From positions 1-53,944 of the forward strand of contig CAINRS010000058.1 in assembly GCA_903852755.1 (NCBI GenBank): a stretch of DNA of 53,944 nucleotides, in the 5' to 3' direction. A program made the position numbers and the translations under genes. The notes below the pieces were generated by a model. It saw only the letters and a program-made list of their open reading frames with translations, was not told the DNA's origin and searched no databases. Source of the DNA: an uncultured Actinomycetes bacterium. GTDB taxonomy: Bacteria > Actinomycetota > Acidimicrobiia > Acidimicrobiales > Microtrichaceae. Shown here piece by piece: positions 7,831 through 15,900 of this stretch. Position 1 is the first letter of the stretch. Every line of letters starts with the position of its first letter.

Positions 7831-8616
7831 GTGGACTCACCGCGGATCAGCCTGCAGAACTCTCGCGTCATGCTCACCGGTGCCAGCGGTGGACTCGGTG
7901 CCGCCATCGCCCGTGAGTTGTCCCGTCGTGGAGCCGACCTGGTGCTCACGGCCCGACGGCGTGAGCTCCTGGTCGACCTGGCCGGCCGCACCGGGGGCGA
8001 GGTCCTGGTCGCCGACCTGGCGGATCGGCTCGACGTGGACCGGCTCATCGAGGACTCGCTCGGGTGCGACGTGCTGGTCCTCAACGCCGGCATCGGCAAC
8101 GACGGCCCGCTCGAGGACGTCTCGGCGGACTCCGTCGACCTGGTGCTCGACGTCAACCTGCGGTCGCCGATCCAGATGGCCATTGCCTTCGCCCAGCACC
8201 ACCTCGCCGAGGGCACGCCGGCTGCGATCGTGACGGTGGGGTCGGTCGCCGGGATCGTCGCCACTCCGAACACCCGGCTCTACAACGCCACGAAGTTCGG
8301 CCTCCGGGGCTTCACGCTGTCGCTCCACCAGGACCTGCTCGGCACGCCGGTCTCGGCCTCGCTCGTGGCGCCGGGCTTCATCCGCGATGCCGGCATGTTC
8401 GCCGACAACGACATCGAGCTGCCCCCGGGGGTCAGGACGAAGAGCCCCCAGGACGTGGCCGACGCCGTCGTCCGGGCGATCGAGGAGGCGCCCGCCGAGG
8501 TGTTCGCCGCACCGCCTGAGCTCCGTGCCGTCGCCAAGTTGTCGGCCCTCGTGCCCGGGGTCTCGGCCAGGCTGCAGCGCAGCCTCGGCGTCGCCGAGCG
8601 CACCGCCGAGCGCTGA
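7831..8616 (+). CDS. Short-chain dehydrogenase/reductase
   Basis: This 261-residue classical SDR has the cofactor loop TGASGGLG at about 14-21, the NAG motif (LNAGIGNDG) and the catalytic Ser (TVGSVAGI) with YNATK. An Arg-rich segment after the second strand (TARRRE) favours NADPH. The C-terminal part ([26 protein letters not shown]) is like the DltE/YqjQ group, whose substrates are mostly unknown. I started at the GTG at 7831 because the -10 hexamer lies 6 bases upstream and the upstream reading frame is Arg/Trp-rich non-protein-like sequence. It precedes queC but appears to be transcribed separately. Confidence 0.85.
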   Translation: MDSPRISLQNSRVMLTGASGGLGAAIARELSRRGADLVLTARRRELLVDLAGRTGGEVLVADLADRLDVDRLIEDSLGCDVLVLNAGIGNDGPLEDVSADSVDLVLDVNLRSPIQMAIAFAQHHLAEGTPAAIVTVGSVAGIVATPNTRLYNATKFGLRGFTLSLHQDLLGTPVSASLVAPGFIRDAGMFADNDIELPPGVRTKSPQDVADAVVRAIEEAPAEVFAAPPELRAVAKLSALVPGVSARLQRSLGVAERTAER

Positions 8617-8662
8617 TCCCGCGCGCCGGCGGTCGCCATCGGGCCGGCCTCGTCAGCAGGGG

Positions 8663-8668
8663 TACGGT
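8663..8668 (+). promoter_or_regulatory. -10 hexamer of a leaderless promoter (queC)
   Basis: TACGGT is followed by 7 bases and the GTG of queC at 8676. No ribosome site is evident, so the queC-queE-queD message probably starts at the codon. Confidence 0.45.
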
Positions 8669-8675
8669 TCGGTCC

Positions 8676-9404
8676 GTGACGAACGGTGCCGTGGTGCTGG
8701 TCTCGGGCGGACTCGACTCGGCAACTGCGCTCGCCGTCGCCGCGGCTGAGGGCTGGGACCTGCACGCGCTGAGCTTCCGCTACGGACAGCGTCACGTCGT
8801 CGAACTCGAGGCGGCCCGTCGGGTCGTCGCCGCCCAGAGCGACCGCACCGGCTCGGTCATCCCCCACGAGGTGCTCGAGATCGACCTGGCCCGACTCGGA
8901 GGTTCCTCGCTGACAGGGGATGGAGAGGTGCCGCACCACTCGTCGGTCGACGAGGTGCTCGACAGCGCGGCCGCTGCGATCCCGTCGACCTACGTGCCGG
9001 CCCGCAACACGGTGTTCCTCAGCCACGCCCTGGCGTGGGCCGAGGTGCTCGACGCGTCCCGGATCGTCATCGGGGTGAACGCCGTCGACTACTCCGGCTA
9101 CCCCGACTGCCGGCCTGAGTACCTCGAGGCGTTCGAGCGCATGGCCAACCTGGCGACCCGCGCCGCGGTCGAGGAGGGACGTCGGTTGACCGTCGAGGCG
9201 CCGCTTGTCGAGCTGACCAAGGCCCAGATCGTCGCACTCGGGGTGTCGCTCGGTGTCGACTACTCGCTGACCGTGAGTTGCTACGACCCCGATCCGACGG
9301 GTGCGGCGTGCGGGAGCTGCGACTCGTGCCTGCTCCGGGACGCCGGGTTCGCCTCGGCCGGAGTGCCCGACCCCACCCGGTACCGGACGGGGCCGCTCGG
9401 GTGA
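8676..9404 (+). CDS. queC: 7-cyano-7-deazaguanine synthase QueC
   Basis: QueC converts 7-carboxy-7-deazaguanine to preQ0 using ATP and ammonia. The 242-residue protein has the PP-loop SGGLDSAT at about 10-17 and the C-terminal zinc cysteines ([17 protein letters not shown]), as in the family, and normal length. The stop overlaps the queE start by GTGA, so the two are translationally coupled. It is the first gene of a queC-queE-queD run. Confidence 0.95.
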   Translation: MTNGAVVLVSGGLDSATALAVAAAEGWDLHALSFRYGQRHVVELEAARRVVAAQSDRTGSVIPHEVLEIDLARLGGSSLTGDGEVPHHSSVDEVLDSAAAAIPSTYVPARNTVFLSHALAWAEVLDASRIVIGVNAVDYSGYPDCRPEYLEAFERMANLATRAAVEEGRRLTVEAPLVELTKAQIVALGVSLGVDYSLTVSCYDPDPTGAACGSCDSCLLRDAGFASAGVPDPTRYRTGPLG

Positions 9405-10048
9405 CCTACCGGGTCAAGGAACTGTTCCCCACGCTCCAGGGCGAGGGCGCCCAGGCCGGCCGGGCCGCGGTGTTCTGCAGGTTCACCGGCTGCAACCTGT
9501 GGTCGGGGCGTGAGGAGCACCGGGCGACGGCCGTCTGCCGGTTCTGCGACACCGACTTCGTGGGCACCGACGGACCCGGAGGGGGAGTGTTCGCCACGGC
9601 GGGTGAGCTGGCGGCGGCGGTGGTCACCTCCTGGGACGGGGCGTTCGGCCCGGGCGGGGAGCCGCTCGTCGTGTGCACCGGGGGTGAACCGCTCCTGCAG
9701 CTCGACCACGAACTCGTCGAGGCCCTCCACGCCTCCGGGGTGGTGGTCGCAGTGGAGACCAACGGCACCCTGCCGGTCCCGGACGCCGTCGACTGGGTCT
9801 GCGTGAGCCCCAAGGCGGGGACCGAGCTCGCCGTCGTCCGGGCCGACGAGCTCAAGGTCGTCGTCCCGCAGGCGGTCGACCCGTCGACCTGGGACGGCGT
9901 CGAGGCGACCCACCGCTTCGTCCAGCCCATGGCCGACCCGGACCCGCAGGTGACGGCCGCCAACACCGAGTGGGCGCTCGGGTACTGCCGGGCGAACCCC
10001 CGGTGGCGTCTCAGTGTCCAGACCCACAAGTATCTGGGGATCCCCTGA
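9401..10048 (+). CDS. queE: 7-carboxy-7-deazaguanine synthase QueE
   Basis: QueE is a radical SAM enzyme that turns 6-carboxytetrahydropterin into 7-carboxy-7-deazaguanine. The 215-residue protein starts [15 protein letters not shown], which is typical. Its cluster motif is C-x14-C-x2-C (GCNLW... to VCRFCDT), the variant known from Burkholderia QueE, not the common C-x3-C-x2-C. A GGEPLLQ motif for SAM binding follows. The GTG at 9401 overlaps the queC stop; an earlier in-frame ATG would extend into queC and is not supported. Confidence 0.94.
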   Translation: MTYRVKELFPTLQGEGAQAGRAAVFCRFTGCNLWSGREEHRATAVCRFCDTDFVGTDGPGGGVFATAGELAAAVVTSWDGAFGPGGEPLVVCTGGEPLLQLDHELVEALHASGVVVAVETNGTLPVPDAVDWVCVSPKAGTELAVVRADELKVVVPQAVDPSTWDGVEATHRFVQPMADPDPQVTAANTEWALGYCRANPRWRLSVQTHKYLGIP

Positions 10049-10098
10049 CCGGAGCGGACCCGTCCGGCACCACGCGGGACGGCCGAGGAGTGCAGCGA

Positions 10099-10479
10099 GT
10101 GGAGATCTTCAAGGAGTTCCGGATCGAGTCGGCGCACCACCTGCCCAACGTGCCCGAGGACCACAAGTGCCGGCGGCTCCACGGTCACTCGTTCCGCATC
10201 TCCGTGCACGTCGAGGGTCCGGTGGGTGAGACCACGGGCTGGGTGCGTGACTTCGCCGAGATCACCGCAGCGGTCGAGCCGCTCGTCGACGAGCTCGACC
10301 ACCGGTACCTGAACGAGGTGCCGGGACTCGAGAACCCGACGAGTGAGCGGCTCGCCGTGTGGATCTGGGATCGTCTGGCCGCGACCCTGCCGGACCTGAG
10401 CCGCGTGGTGGTTCACGAGACGTGTACCAGTGGGTGCGAGTACCGCGGGTCCACCCGCCCGCGGTACCCGCACGACTGA
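10099..10479 (+). CDS. queD: 6-carboxytetrahydropterin synthase QueD
   Basis: QueD makes 6-carboxy-5,6,7,8-tetrahydropterin from dihydroneopterin triphosphate. The 126-residue protein is very similar to E. coli QueD along its length: FRIESAHHLPNVPEDHKC, then the zinc and catalytic motif RLHGHSF, LDHRYLNEVPGLENPTSE and ETCTSGCEYRG. The GTG at 10099 has GAGGAG 8 bases upstream; a GTG at 10090 would add three residues. It is third in the que run and ends facing the ARPP-1 gene. No GTP cyclohydrolase, queF or tgt gene is in the window. Confidence 0.94.
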   Translation: MEIFKEFRIESAHHLPNVPEDHKCRRLHGHSFRISVHVEGPVGETTGWVRDFAEITAAVEPLVDELDHRYLNEVPGLENPTSERLAVWIWDRLAATLPDLSRVVVHETCTSGCEYRGSTRPRYPHD

Positions 10480-10500
10480 TCCGGACGGGCCTCGACCCGG

Positions 10501-11466
10501 TCAGGCCGCCAGGGCGAAGGCGCTGGCGTGGAGGATCGAACCCTCCCAGGTGAGCGCCTGGCCGGACACCCGCTCGGACCGGAGGTGGTGCTCGGTGCCC
10601 AGACCGACACCCGGCACCGTGACCTGACGGGCCTCACGGACCCGCCGCAGGAACCGCAGCGCCCGGTCGAGCGACGGCCTGCCCTCGGGTGGGTCGGTCG
10701 CGTCGAGCAGGTGACTGCGCACGACCGCCGTCCAGTGTTCGGCCAGGAGCCCGGGTGTCGCGAACAGTTCGACCGCGACGGGGCGACGGCCGTGCATGAC
10801 GACGACCCCCACCTGTCCGGGGAGCGGACCCCGCCGCTTCAGGTCCCGGAGGTCCCTGCGCCGGTCACGGTCCACCTCGAAGAGCCGGTCGGCGTCGGCC
10901 ACGTTCCTGGTGCGCGACGAGATGCCCAGGGACGTGAGGGCGTCGTCGACGCCCGACCACACGGCGTGCTGGTCGCTGCGGCGGGTCCCGAACGACTCGA
11001 CGTCGTCGGCCACGCTCTCCTGCTTGGGGGCCCGGACCCGGGGCGGCGCGAAGGACGGTCCCTTGCTGAATGATCGCTCACCGCTCCAGCGGCCCGACTC
11101 GACACACGACACCGGCACCTCCACCGTCCGGCCTGCGGGGATGAGGATCGTGGTGTTGATGGTCCGCTGCTGCAGGCCGCCGCGGATCGTCTCGCCCTCG
11201 ACCAGGAGGGCCGGTTCGCCGCCGGTGTTGGTCACGTGGACCGAGGGGACGGACTCACGCTCGGCCTCCTCGATCACCAGGTCGGCGCGGTCGCCGGTGC
11301 GGATGGTGGTGGTGAACGGCGTGGGGACGATCGTGGGCAGGTAGACGGGGAAGAACGTCACGCCGCCGCGGGTGATGCCGGTCCCGAGGGCGGCGTGCCG
11401 CAGATCCTCGAACGGGTGCGGATCGTGGCCATCGGTGGCCGGGGTGGTGGGTGGGACGCTGGTCAT
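10501..11466 (-). CDS. ARPP-1 / DUF6569-type protein
   Basis: This 321-residue soluble protein has the ARPP-1 (DUF6569) pattern. After strands FFPVYLPT comes a segment with the hallmark VEGETIRGGLQQRTINTTILIPAG, followed by VEVPVSCVESGRWSG. The family name reflects association with ADP-ribosylglycohydrolases and rhodanese-phosphatases; its biochemistry is unknown. The region beyond residue ~130 is basic and helical. The ATG at 11466 follows GAGGAG. Its promoter and leader closely resemble those of the vWA gene at 1828-2610, so the two are probably co-regulated although 9 kb apart. Confidence 0.75.
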   Translation of the reverse strand: MTSVPPTTPATDGHDPHPFEDLRHAALGTGITRGGVTFFPVYLPTIVPTPFTTTIRTGDRADLVIEEAERESVPSVHVTNTGGEPALLVEGETIRGGLQQRTINTTILIPAGRTVEVPVSCVESGRWSGERSFSKGPSFAPPRVRAPKQESVADDVESFGTRRSDQHAVWSGVDDALTSLGISSRTRNVADADRLFEVDRDRRRDLRDLKRRGPLPGQVGVVVMHGRRPVAVELFATPGLLAEHWTAVVRSHLLDATDPPEGRPSLDRALRFLRRVREARQVTVPGVGLGTEHHLRSERVSGQALTWEGSILHASAFALAA

Positions 11467-11510
11467 GGTCGGCTCCTCGGTCGACGGGTGGTTGGCACTT
11501 CGCCACCCAC

Positions 11511-11540
11511 ACGAGGAGCGTGGACCCGACATGTGACACC
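11511..11540 (-). promoter_or_regulatory. ECF41-like promoter of the ARPP-1 gene
   Basis: On the minus strand GGTGTCACATGTC (11540-11528) is followed, 13 bases after its end, by CTCGTG beginning at 11515. This is the same element and spacing as at 2666-2695. The leaders also share GAGGAGCCGA just before the start codon. Confidence 0.5.
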
Positions 11541-11601
11541 GGGACTCGTCCGGGTCGCCGGGACGGCCCGGGACGGACCGGTCAGGACGGCCCCGGACGC
11601 G

Positions 11602-11632
11602 GGACGACCCGGGCACGGAGCCCGGGTCGTCC
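11602..11632 (-). terminator. 13-bp hairpin downstream of the lipoprotein gene
   Basis: GGACGACCCGGGC and GCCCGGGTCGTCC form a perfect 13-base inverted repeat around a 5-base loop. It lies about 60 bases past the stop of the leftward lipoprotein gene and before the ARPP-1 promoter, so it probably insulates the two. Confidence 0.6.
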
Positions 11633-11646
11633 ACCCGTCTGGTGCT

Positions 11647-11689
11647 TCCCGGCCCGGAGGCCGGTTTCATCCCGGCCCGGAGGCCGGTT
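11647..11689 (-). repeat. Two tandem 20-base hairpin repeats
   Basis: TCCCGGCCCGGAGGCCGGTT occurs at 11647-11666 and again at 11670-11689. Each copy contains a 6-base stem (CCGGCC/GGCCGG) with a 4-base loop. They directly follow the lipoprotein stop at 11694 and precede the 13-base hairpin, suggesting a compound terminator or RNA 3' end element. Confidence 0.6.
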
Positions 11690-11693
11690 CCGA

Positions 11694-12572
11694 TCAGGCC
11701 TGACCGGAGGTGAAGGAGTAGGTGTGCTGGCCGTCTGCACCCGAGAACGTCTGGGTGAAGTTCTTCGGGCCGGTCATGGTGAAGATGCCGCCGCCCTGGA
11801 CGTCCGGCGGAACGTCGACGAGCGGGATGGCGATGTTCGGGATGGTGACGCCCCCGAGCAGCGAGTTCAGCGTGCTGCCGAGCGTCCCACCGGCGCCGAG
11901 GCCGACGTACACGGCACCGCCGAGCACGTCGTCGCACAGTCCGAGGCACGGGATGTTCGACACGATGATGTTGAACAGGGACCCGATGTTGTCGAACAGG
12001 GCGTCGAGCACCAGGTCGATGATCGCCTGCTCGTTGCTCGGCAGCGTCGCCGAGGCCAGCAGGCTGTTCAGCACGCTCTTGAACGTGTTGGCGAGTCCGT
12101 TGGCTCCGGTGCTCAGCGAGTTGATCGTGTCCTCCTCGGCCGCCCAGGTGTAGGTGCCGAACACGGTCAGCTTGTTGCTCGGGTTGAACACGTCGAGGAT
12201 GTCGAGCGGCTTGATGCCGTTGAACGTCACCGGGGCCTGCTGGCCACCGGACAGGGCGTTCGTCTCACCCTCGCTCAGGCCGTTGACCTTGTCGCCGGTG
12301 ACGACCCAGGCCTCGGCCGAGTTGGCCTGACCGATGGTCACCTTGAACGCGACGTGGATGAGGTAGGCCTCGTCGTCGCAGTTCGGGATGGCGATGCACG
12401 CGTTGAAGAACGGATCCCGCACCTCGTCCTGGGAGTCGTTGGACGTGATGCTGGTCGCCTTGAGCGACCAGTTCTTCGGAGCGGCCGGCGGCGGCGGCGC
12501 ACACGCAGCGGCGATCAGCCCGATCGCCGACACCAGGCCGATCACGGCCACTCTGACGGAACGTCCCCTCAT
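11694..12572 (-). CDS. Predicted lipoprotein of unknown function
   Basis: This 292-residue secreted lipoprotein has MRGRSVRVAVIGLVS as a signal helix and a lipobox ending AAAC before PPPP, around residue 24. The mature part is beta-rich with few charges (LKATSITSNDSQDEV, VTFNGIKPLDILDVFNPSNK) and has a long helical stretch (LANTFKSVLNSLLASATLPS). Cys pairs (NACIAIPNCDD, PCLGLC) may form disulfides. I do not recognise the family. The ATG at 12572 follows GGGAG; the open frame extends upstream but without signal-like sequence. A PHO-box-like repeat lies about 130 bases upstream. Confidence 0.7.
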   Translation of the reverse strand: MRGRSVRVAVIGLVSAIGLIAAACAPPPPAAPKNWSLKATSITSNDSQDEVRDPFFNACIAIPNCDDEAYLIHVAFKVTIGQANSAEAWVVTGDKVNGLSEGETNALSGGQQAPVTFNGIKPLDILDVFNPSNKLTVFGTYTWAAEEDTINSLSTGANGLANTFKSVLNSLLASATLPSNEQAIIDLVLDALFDNIGSLFNIIVSNIPCLGLCDDVLGGAVYVGLGAGGTLGSTLNSLLGGVTIPNIAIPLVDVPPDVQGGGIFTMTGPKNFTQTFSGADGQHTYSFTSGQA

Positions 12573-12648
12573 GACATCTCCCTCGGTCGTCGCCCGACGG
12601 TCTCGTCGGAGCAGTGGAACCACGTCCGCACCAGACGTGACCTGATCA

Positions 12649-12654
12649 ACCTTA
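12649..12654 (-). promoter_or_regulatory. -10 element of the lipoprotein gene
   Basis: TAAGGT on the minus strand matches TAnnnT and lies about 77 bases before the ATG at 12572. The PHO-box-like repeat at 12693-12714 would sit about 40-60 bases upstream of it, a usual activator position. Confidence 0.35.
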
Positions 12655-12692
12655 CGGACCTGTGCCGGGTACGTCCAGATTTTCCGAACACG

Positions 12693-12714
12693 GTTCAGGC
12701 GTCGTTCACCCGCT
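12693..12714 (+). promoter_or_regulatory. PHO-box-like 11-base direct repeat
   Basis: GTTCAGGCGTC and GTTCACCCGCT stand head to tail with an 11-base period. Streptomyces PhoP boxes are 11-base direct repeats with a conserved GTTCA. It lies upstream of the leftward lipoprotein gene and just after the end of the epoxide hydrolase gene. Two similar sites occur at 17125 and 23325. Confidence 0.4.
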
Positions 12715-12731
12715 CCGCGGTGGATCACCAC

Positions 12732-13889
12732 TCAACGCATCGAGGCGAACGCACTCCGCAGTTCCGACACGAAGAGCTCCGGTTGTTCGAACGCCGCGAA
12801 GTGCCCGCCGCGGTCGAGTTCGCCGAAGTGCCGCAGGTCGGTGAACCGCTGCTCGGCCCACCGACGCGAGGTCCGGAAGATCTCCTTGGGGAAGATCGAG
12901 CAACCGACCGGGACCGAGACCGGTGAGAAGTCCGGCTGCTTGAACGACTCCCAGTAGAGCCGGGCCGAGGACGCCGCCGATCGGGTCGTCCAGTAGACCA
13001 TCACGTTGTCGAGCAGGCGGTCGGCGTCCACGGCGTTGCGGGGGTCGCCGTCGCAGTCGGTCCAGGCCCAGAACTTCTCGACGATCCAGGCCATCTGGCC
13101 GACCGGAGAGTCGGTCAGTCCGTACCCCAGGGTCTGGGGTCGGGTCGACTGCTGGGTGGAGTAGCCGCTGTCCCACTGCTGGTAGTGGTCGAAGGCGGCG
13201 AGCGCCTCGAGTTCCCCCTCGGTCAGGTCGTCCATCGTCGCCGGGTCGGGTAGGACGAGGGGCATGTTCAGGTGGATCCCGGCGAGGTGCTCCGGGTGGT
13301 TGGTCCCGAGAGCGGCGGTGACCATCGATCCCCAGTCGCCCCCCTGCGCACCGAAGCGCTCGTAGCCGAGTCGCAGCATCAGCTGCTCCCACGCCGCTGC
13401 GATGCGGGCCACGTTCCAGCCCGGTTCGGTCGGCCTGTCGCTCCAGCCGAACCCGGGCAGCGACGGCACCACCAGGTGGAAGGCGTCGGCGGCACTCCCG
13501 CCGTGGGCGACCGGGTCGGTGAGCGGTCCGATCACGTCGAGGAACTCCACCACGGAACCGGGCCACCCGTGCGTGAGGACGAGCGGCAGGGCGTCGGTCT
13601 CGGGTGAGCGCACGTGCAGGAAGTGGATCCCGAGACCGTCGAGGTGCGTTCGGAACTGCGGGAGCGCGTTCAGGCGCGACTCCACCCGCCGCCAGTCGTA
13701 ACGGTCCCGCCAGTGGTCGGTGAGCTCCTGCGTGATCCCGAGCGGCATCCCCTGCGACCACGGTTCGTCCGAGGCGACGACCGTCTCGGGCTCGGGCCAG
13801 CGGGTCAGCTCGAGCCGTCGCCGCAGGTCGTCGAGCTCCTCCGCTCCGACGTCGATGGTGAACTCGGTGATGTCGTTCTGGTCGGCCAC
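12732..13889 (-). CDS. Epoxide hydrolase (EHN-type alpha/beta hydrolase)
   Basis: This 385-residue protein has the N-terminal epoxide hydrolase domain (TIDVGAEELDDLRRRLELTRWPE) followed by an alpha/beta hydrolase core. The oxyanion motif is THGWPGSVVEF, the nucleophile is the Asp in QGGDWGSM, and the C-terminal active-site His lies in DRGGHFAAFEQPE. It opens epoxides to diols; the true substrate is unknown and could be a xenobiotic or lipid epoxide. The GTG at 13889 has TAGCCT 8 bases upstream and no ribosome site. It is divergent from the nuclease-like pair. Confidence 0.88.
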   Translation of the reverse strand: MADQNDITEFTIDVGAEELDDLRRRLELTRWPEPETVVASDEPWSQGMPLGITQELTDHWRDRYDWRRVESRLNALPQFRTHLDGLGIHFLHVRSPETDALPLVLTHGWPGSVVEFLDVIGPLTDPVAHGGSAADAFHLVVPSLPGFGWSDRPTEPGWNVARIAAAWEQLMLRLGYERFGAQGGDWGSMVTAALGTNHPEHLAGIHLNMPLVLPDPATMDDLTEGELEALAAFDHYQQWDSGYSTQQSTRPQTLGYGLTDSPVGQMAWIVEKFWAWTDCDGDPRNAVDADRLLDNVMVYWTTRSAASSARLYWESFKQPDFSPVSVPVGCSIFPKEIFRTSRRWAEQRFTDLRHFGELDRGGHFAAFEQPELFVSELRSAFASMR

Positions 13890-13897
13890 GCCACCCG

Positions 13898-13903
13898 AGG
13901 CTA
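13898..13903 (-). promoter_or_regulatory. -10 hexamer of a probable leaderless promoter (epoxide hydrolase)
   Basis: TAGCCT on the minus strand lies 8 bases before the GTG at 13889, slightly further than in the other leaderless starts in the window. Confidence 0.35.
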
Positions 13904-13987
13904 GACCTGCGGCCGACCTCGACCGGCTCGGTCGCCCCCGCCGTTCGCCCCCGCCGGTCGTCGTGGCTGTCGCTGCGGTCTGGGAGC

Positions 13988-15013
13988 ATGTCGGACGTGG
14001 ACGGGGTGCACACGGGTCCAGAGGCGGTCGTCCCGCTGGCCGTCGCCGTGGACGACGCCCTCGCGTCCGTGCCACCCGATCTGGTCGACGGTGCGGAGCA
14101 GGTCCTGTCCGGACTCCTGGCCTCGGTCGACGACCGCGCCAGGTCGGCCCTGGACCGGGTCGCAGACCGTCTCCCGGCTGGCGTCGTCCGCGTGCCCAAG
14201 GGTCGGATCGCCGACCTGCAGCGTTGCGAGCGGCTCGCGGTGGCACGGCACCTCCGACCGGACGGTCGCCCGCCGGGTCGGGCGGCGCTGCGGGGCGTGG
14301 CGCTCGACCGGTTCGTCCTCCTCGCCGTGGGTGGCAGTGCCCTCGACGAGCCGACCGCAGAGCTGCTCTCGGTGCTCGACGCGCAGGGTGAGGAGTCACT
14401 GTGCGATCAGGTGCTCGCAGCCGCGACCGACGACCTGGGCGTCTTCGACGACCTCGTCGGCCCGGTCGAGTCCTGGCGGGACCTCCCCGAGGAGTGGTGG
14501 CCGCGGCTGCAGACGGCGGCCACCGTGTCGCTGGCGGACGGGCGGGTCGTGTGCTCGGGTCGCCTCGACGCCGAGCTCGGCGGTCCGCTCGTCCATCGGG
14601 CCGGGGTCGTCGTCGAGGTCAAGTCCTCATCGCCCAGTCCGGCCCACGTCGAGGAGGTCGCGCTCTACGCCCTGCTGGTGGGCTGGCGGGACGGTGTCCC
14701 GCCGGCGCTCGTGGTCCGCTGGTACCCGTTCCACGGTGCTGCCGTCATGCCGGTCGACGCCGGTGTGCTCGAGTCGGCCGCCACCCGACTCGCCGGCGCC
14801 GTCGAGGTCTGGGTGGAGTTGCTCGCCGGTCGCGAGCCACGGGAGGTCCCCGGACCGTGGTGCCGGTGGTGTCCGGACGCATCGGGGTGCCCGAGCTCGA
14901 CCGCCCCGGCGGCGCAGGACGCCGGAGCGGATCGTGTCCCGGGTCAGGTCGTCGATGGGTTCGACGACGGCGAGGCCGAGTGGGAACCGCCCGAGGACGG
15001 GGTGGACACGTGA
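13988..15013 (+). CDS. Fe-S PD-(D/E)XK nuclease-like protein (RecB/Cas4 type), core intact
   Basis: This 341-residue protein carries a RecB/Cas4-type core near its middle: Asp194 in GRLDAELG, then Glu210 and Lys212 in VVVEVKSSS, then Tyr227 in EEVALYALL (motif IV position). Four cysteines fit a 4Fe-4S cluster, Cys80 (LQRCERL) and C-x2-C-x5-C at 292, 295 and 301 (WCRWCPDASGC), as in Cas4 and AddB. It probably cuts or binds DNA ends. There is no helicase, cas1 or cas2 nearby. The ATG at 13988 is weakly supported; GTG at 13997 is possible. Its stop overlaps the next, paralogous gene by GTGA. Confidence 0.65.
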   Translation: MSDVDGVHTGPEAVVPLAVAVDDALASVPPDLVDGAEQVLSGLLASVDDRARSALDRVADRLPAGVVRVPKGRIADLQRCERLAVARHLRPDGRPPGRAALRGVALDRFVLLAVGGSALDEPTAELLSVLDAQGEESLCDQVLAAATDDLGVFDDLVGPVESWRDLPEEWWPRLQTAATVSLADGRVVCSGRLDAELGGPLVHRAGVVVEVKSSSPSPAHVEEVALYALLVGWRDGVPPALVVRWYPFHGAAVMPVDAGVLESAATRLAGAVEVWVELLAGREPREVPGPWCRWCPDASGCPSSTAPAAQDAGADRVPGQVVDGFDDGEAEWEPPEDGVDT

Positions 15014-15882
15014 GCGATCAGGTGGCGGGAGCGTCGCTGGAGCTGCGCTCCGCGTGGCTCGGCGCCGCCCGTGACCGGCTCGTCGACGAGCTGGACCGGG
15101 TGCTCGGCGATGCGCTGCGGCTCGAGGGCCGTCGCCGTCCCCCCTGGTCGGAGTGGGTCGCGATCTCGGACTTCGACCTGACCGGACGTTGTGCCGGCCG
15201 CTTCGCCCACCCGGATCCCGACTCCTCGCCGCGATCCGCCACCACCCTGCTCACGCGGGCGCTCGCCAAGCTCGCGCTGGGGGCCTGGGACGGCACCGAG
15301 TCGCCGGGATCGGCGCTGCGGCGCGTGCTCCCGACGATCACCGAGCCGACCTGGGTCGTCGACGCGCTCGAGGAGCTCGACCCGGCGGCCAGGGTGGCCG
15401 TGCAGTCCTCGGCCGAGGCCTGGATGGCCGACGTGCTGACCTCGGTCCGGGGCCGGAGGGACCTGCGATGGCAGGTGGCGAGATCTCGGGTCGAGGTCCC
15501 CGGTCGTTCGATCCGGCTCGCCGCCGCCTGCGACGCCCGGCTCGGCGACCCCCGTCGGCCGACCACGCTGCTCGTCCACTCGGGTCGACTCCCCGACGAC
15601 GCGCACGATGCGGTCGTCGCCGGGTTCGTCTCCCTGGTCGTGTGCTTCTGGGGACGGGCGGTGCCGGAGCGGGTGCGGTTGTCGTCGGCCGGCACCGGGA
15701 TCGCCCGACGCGTCGTGGTCACACCCGAGGTGCTCGACCGGGGTGTGGACCGCATCGTCGAGCTGGCGTCCCACCGCGCGGTGCCCGACGCAGCGCCGCT
15801 CACGCCGGGCGGGTGGTGCCGGTGGTGCCACCGGCTCGAGGACTGCACCGTCGGCCGTGCCCACCTCGAGCCGGGGGCCTGA
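15010..15882 (+). CDS. Paralogous Fe-S nuclease-like protein with a degenerate core
   Basis: This 290-residue protein resembles its upstream neighbour. It keeps the four cluster cysteines (Cys61 in TGRCAGRF, and C-x2-C-x5-C at 270, 273 and 279 in WCRWCHRLEDC) and the motif II Asp (Asp175 in CDARLGD). The E-x-K strand, however, reads LLVHSG, with Leu188 and His190 in place of Glu and Lys, and the motif IV Tyr is replaced by Phe. It is therefore probably catalytically inactive and may act as the DNA-binding or structural half of a heterodimer. The GTG start overlaps the preceding stop, so the two should be made in equal amounts. Confidence 0.62.
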   Translation: MSDQVAGASLELRSAWLGAARDRLVDELDRVLGDALRLEGRRRPPWSEWVAISDFDLTGRCAGRFAHPDPDSSPRSATTLLTRALAKLALGAWDGTESPGSALRRVLPTITEPTWVVDALEELDPAARVAVQSSAEAWMADVLTSVRGRRDLRWQVARSRVEVPGRSIRLAAACDARLGDPRRPTTLLVHSGRLPDDAHDAVVAGFVSLVVCFWGRAVPERVRLSSAGTGIARRVVVTPEVLDRGVDRIVELASHRAVPDAAPLTPGGWCRWCHRLEDCTVGRAHLEPGA

Positions 15883-15900
15883 GCTGCGCGTCGCCCCGGC

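Noticed and set aside
13988-15882. Cas4 of a CRISPR system
   Set aside because: There is no repeat array and no cas1, cas2 or effector gene within the window.
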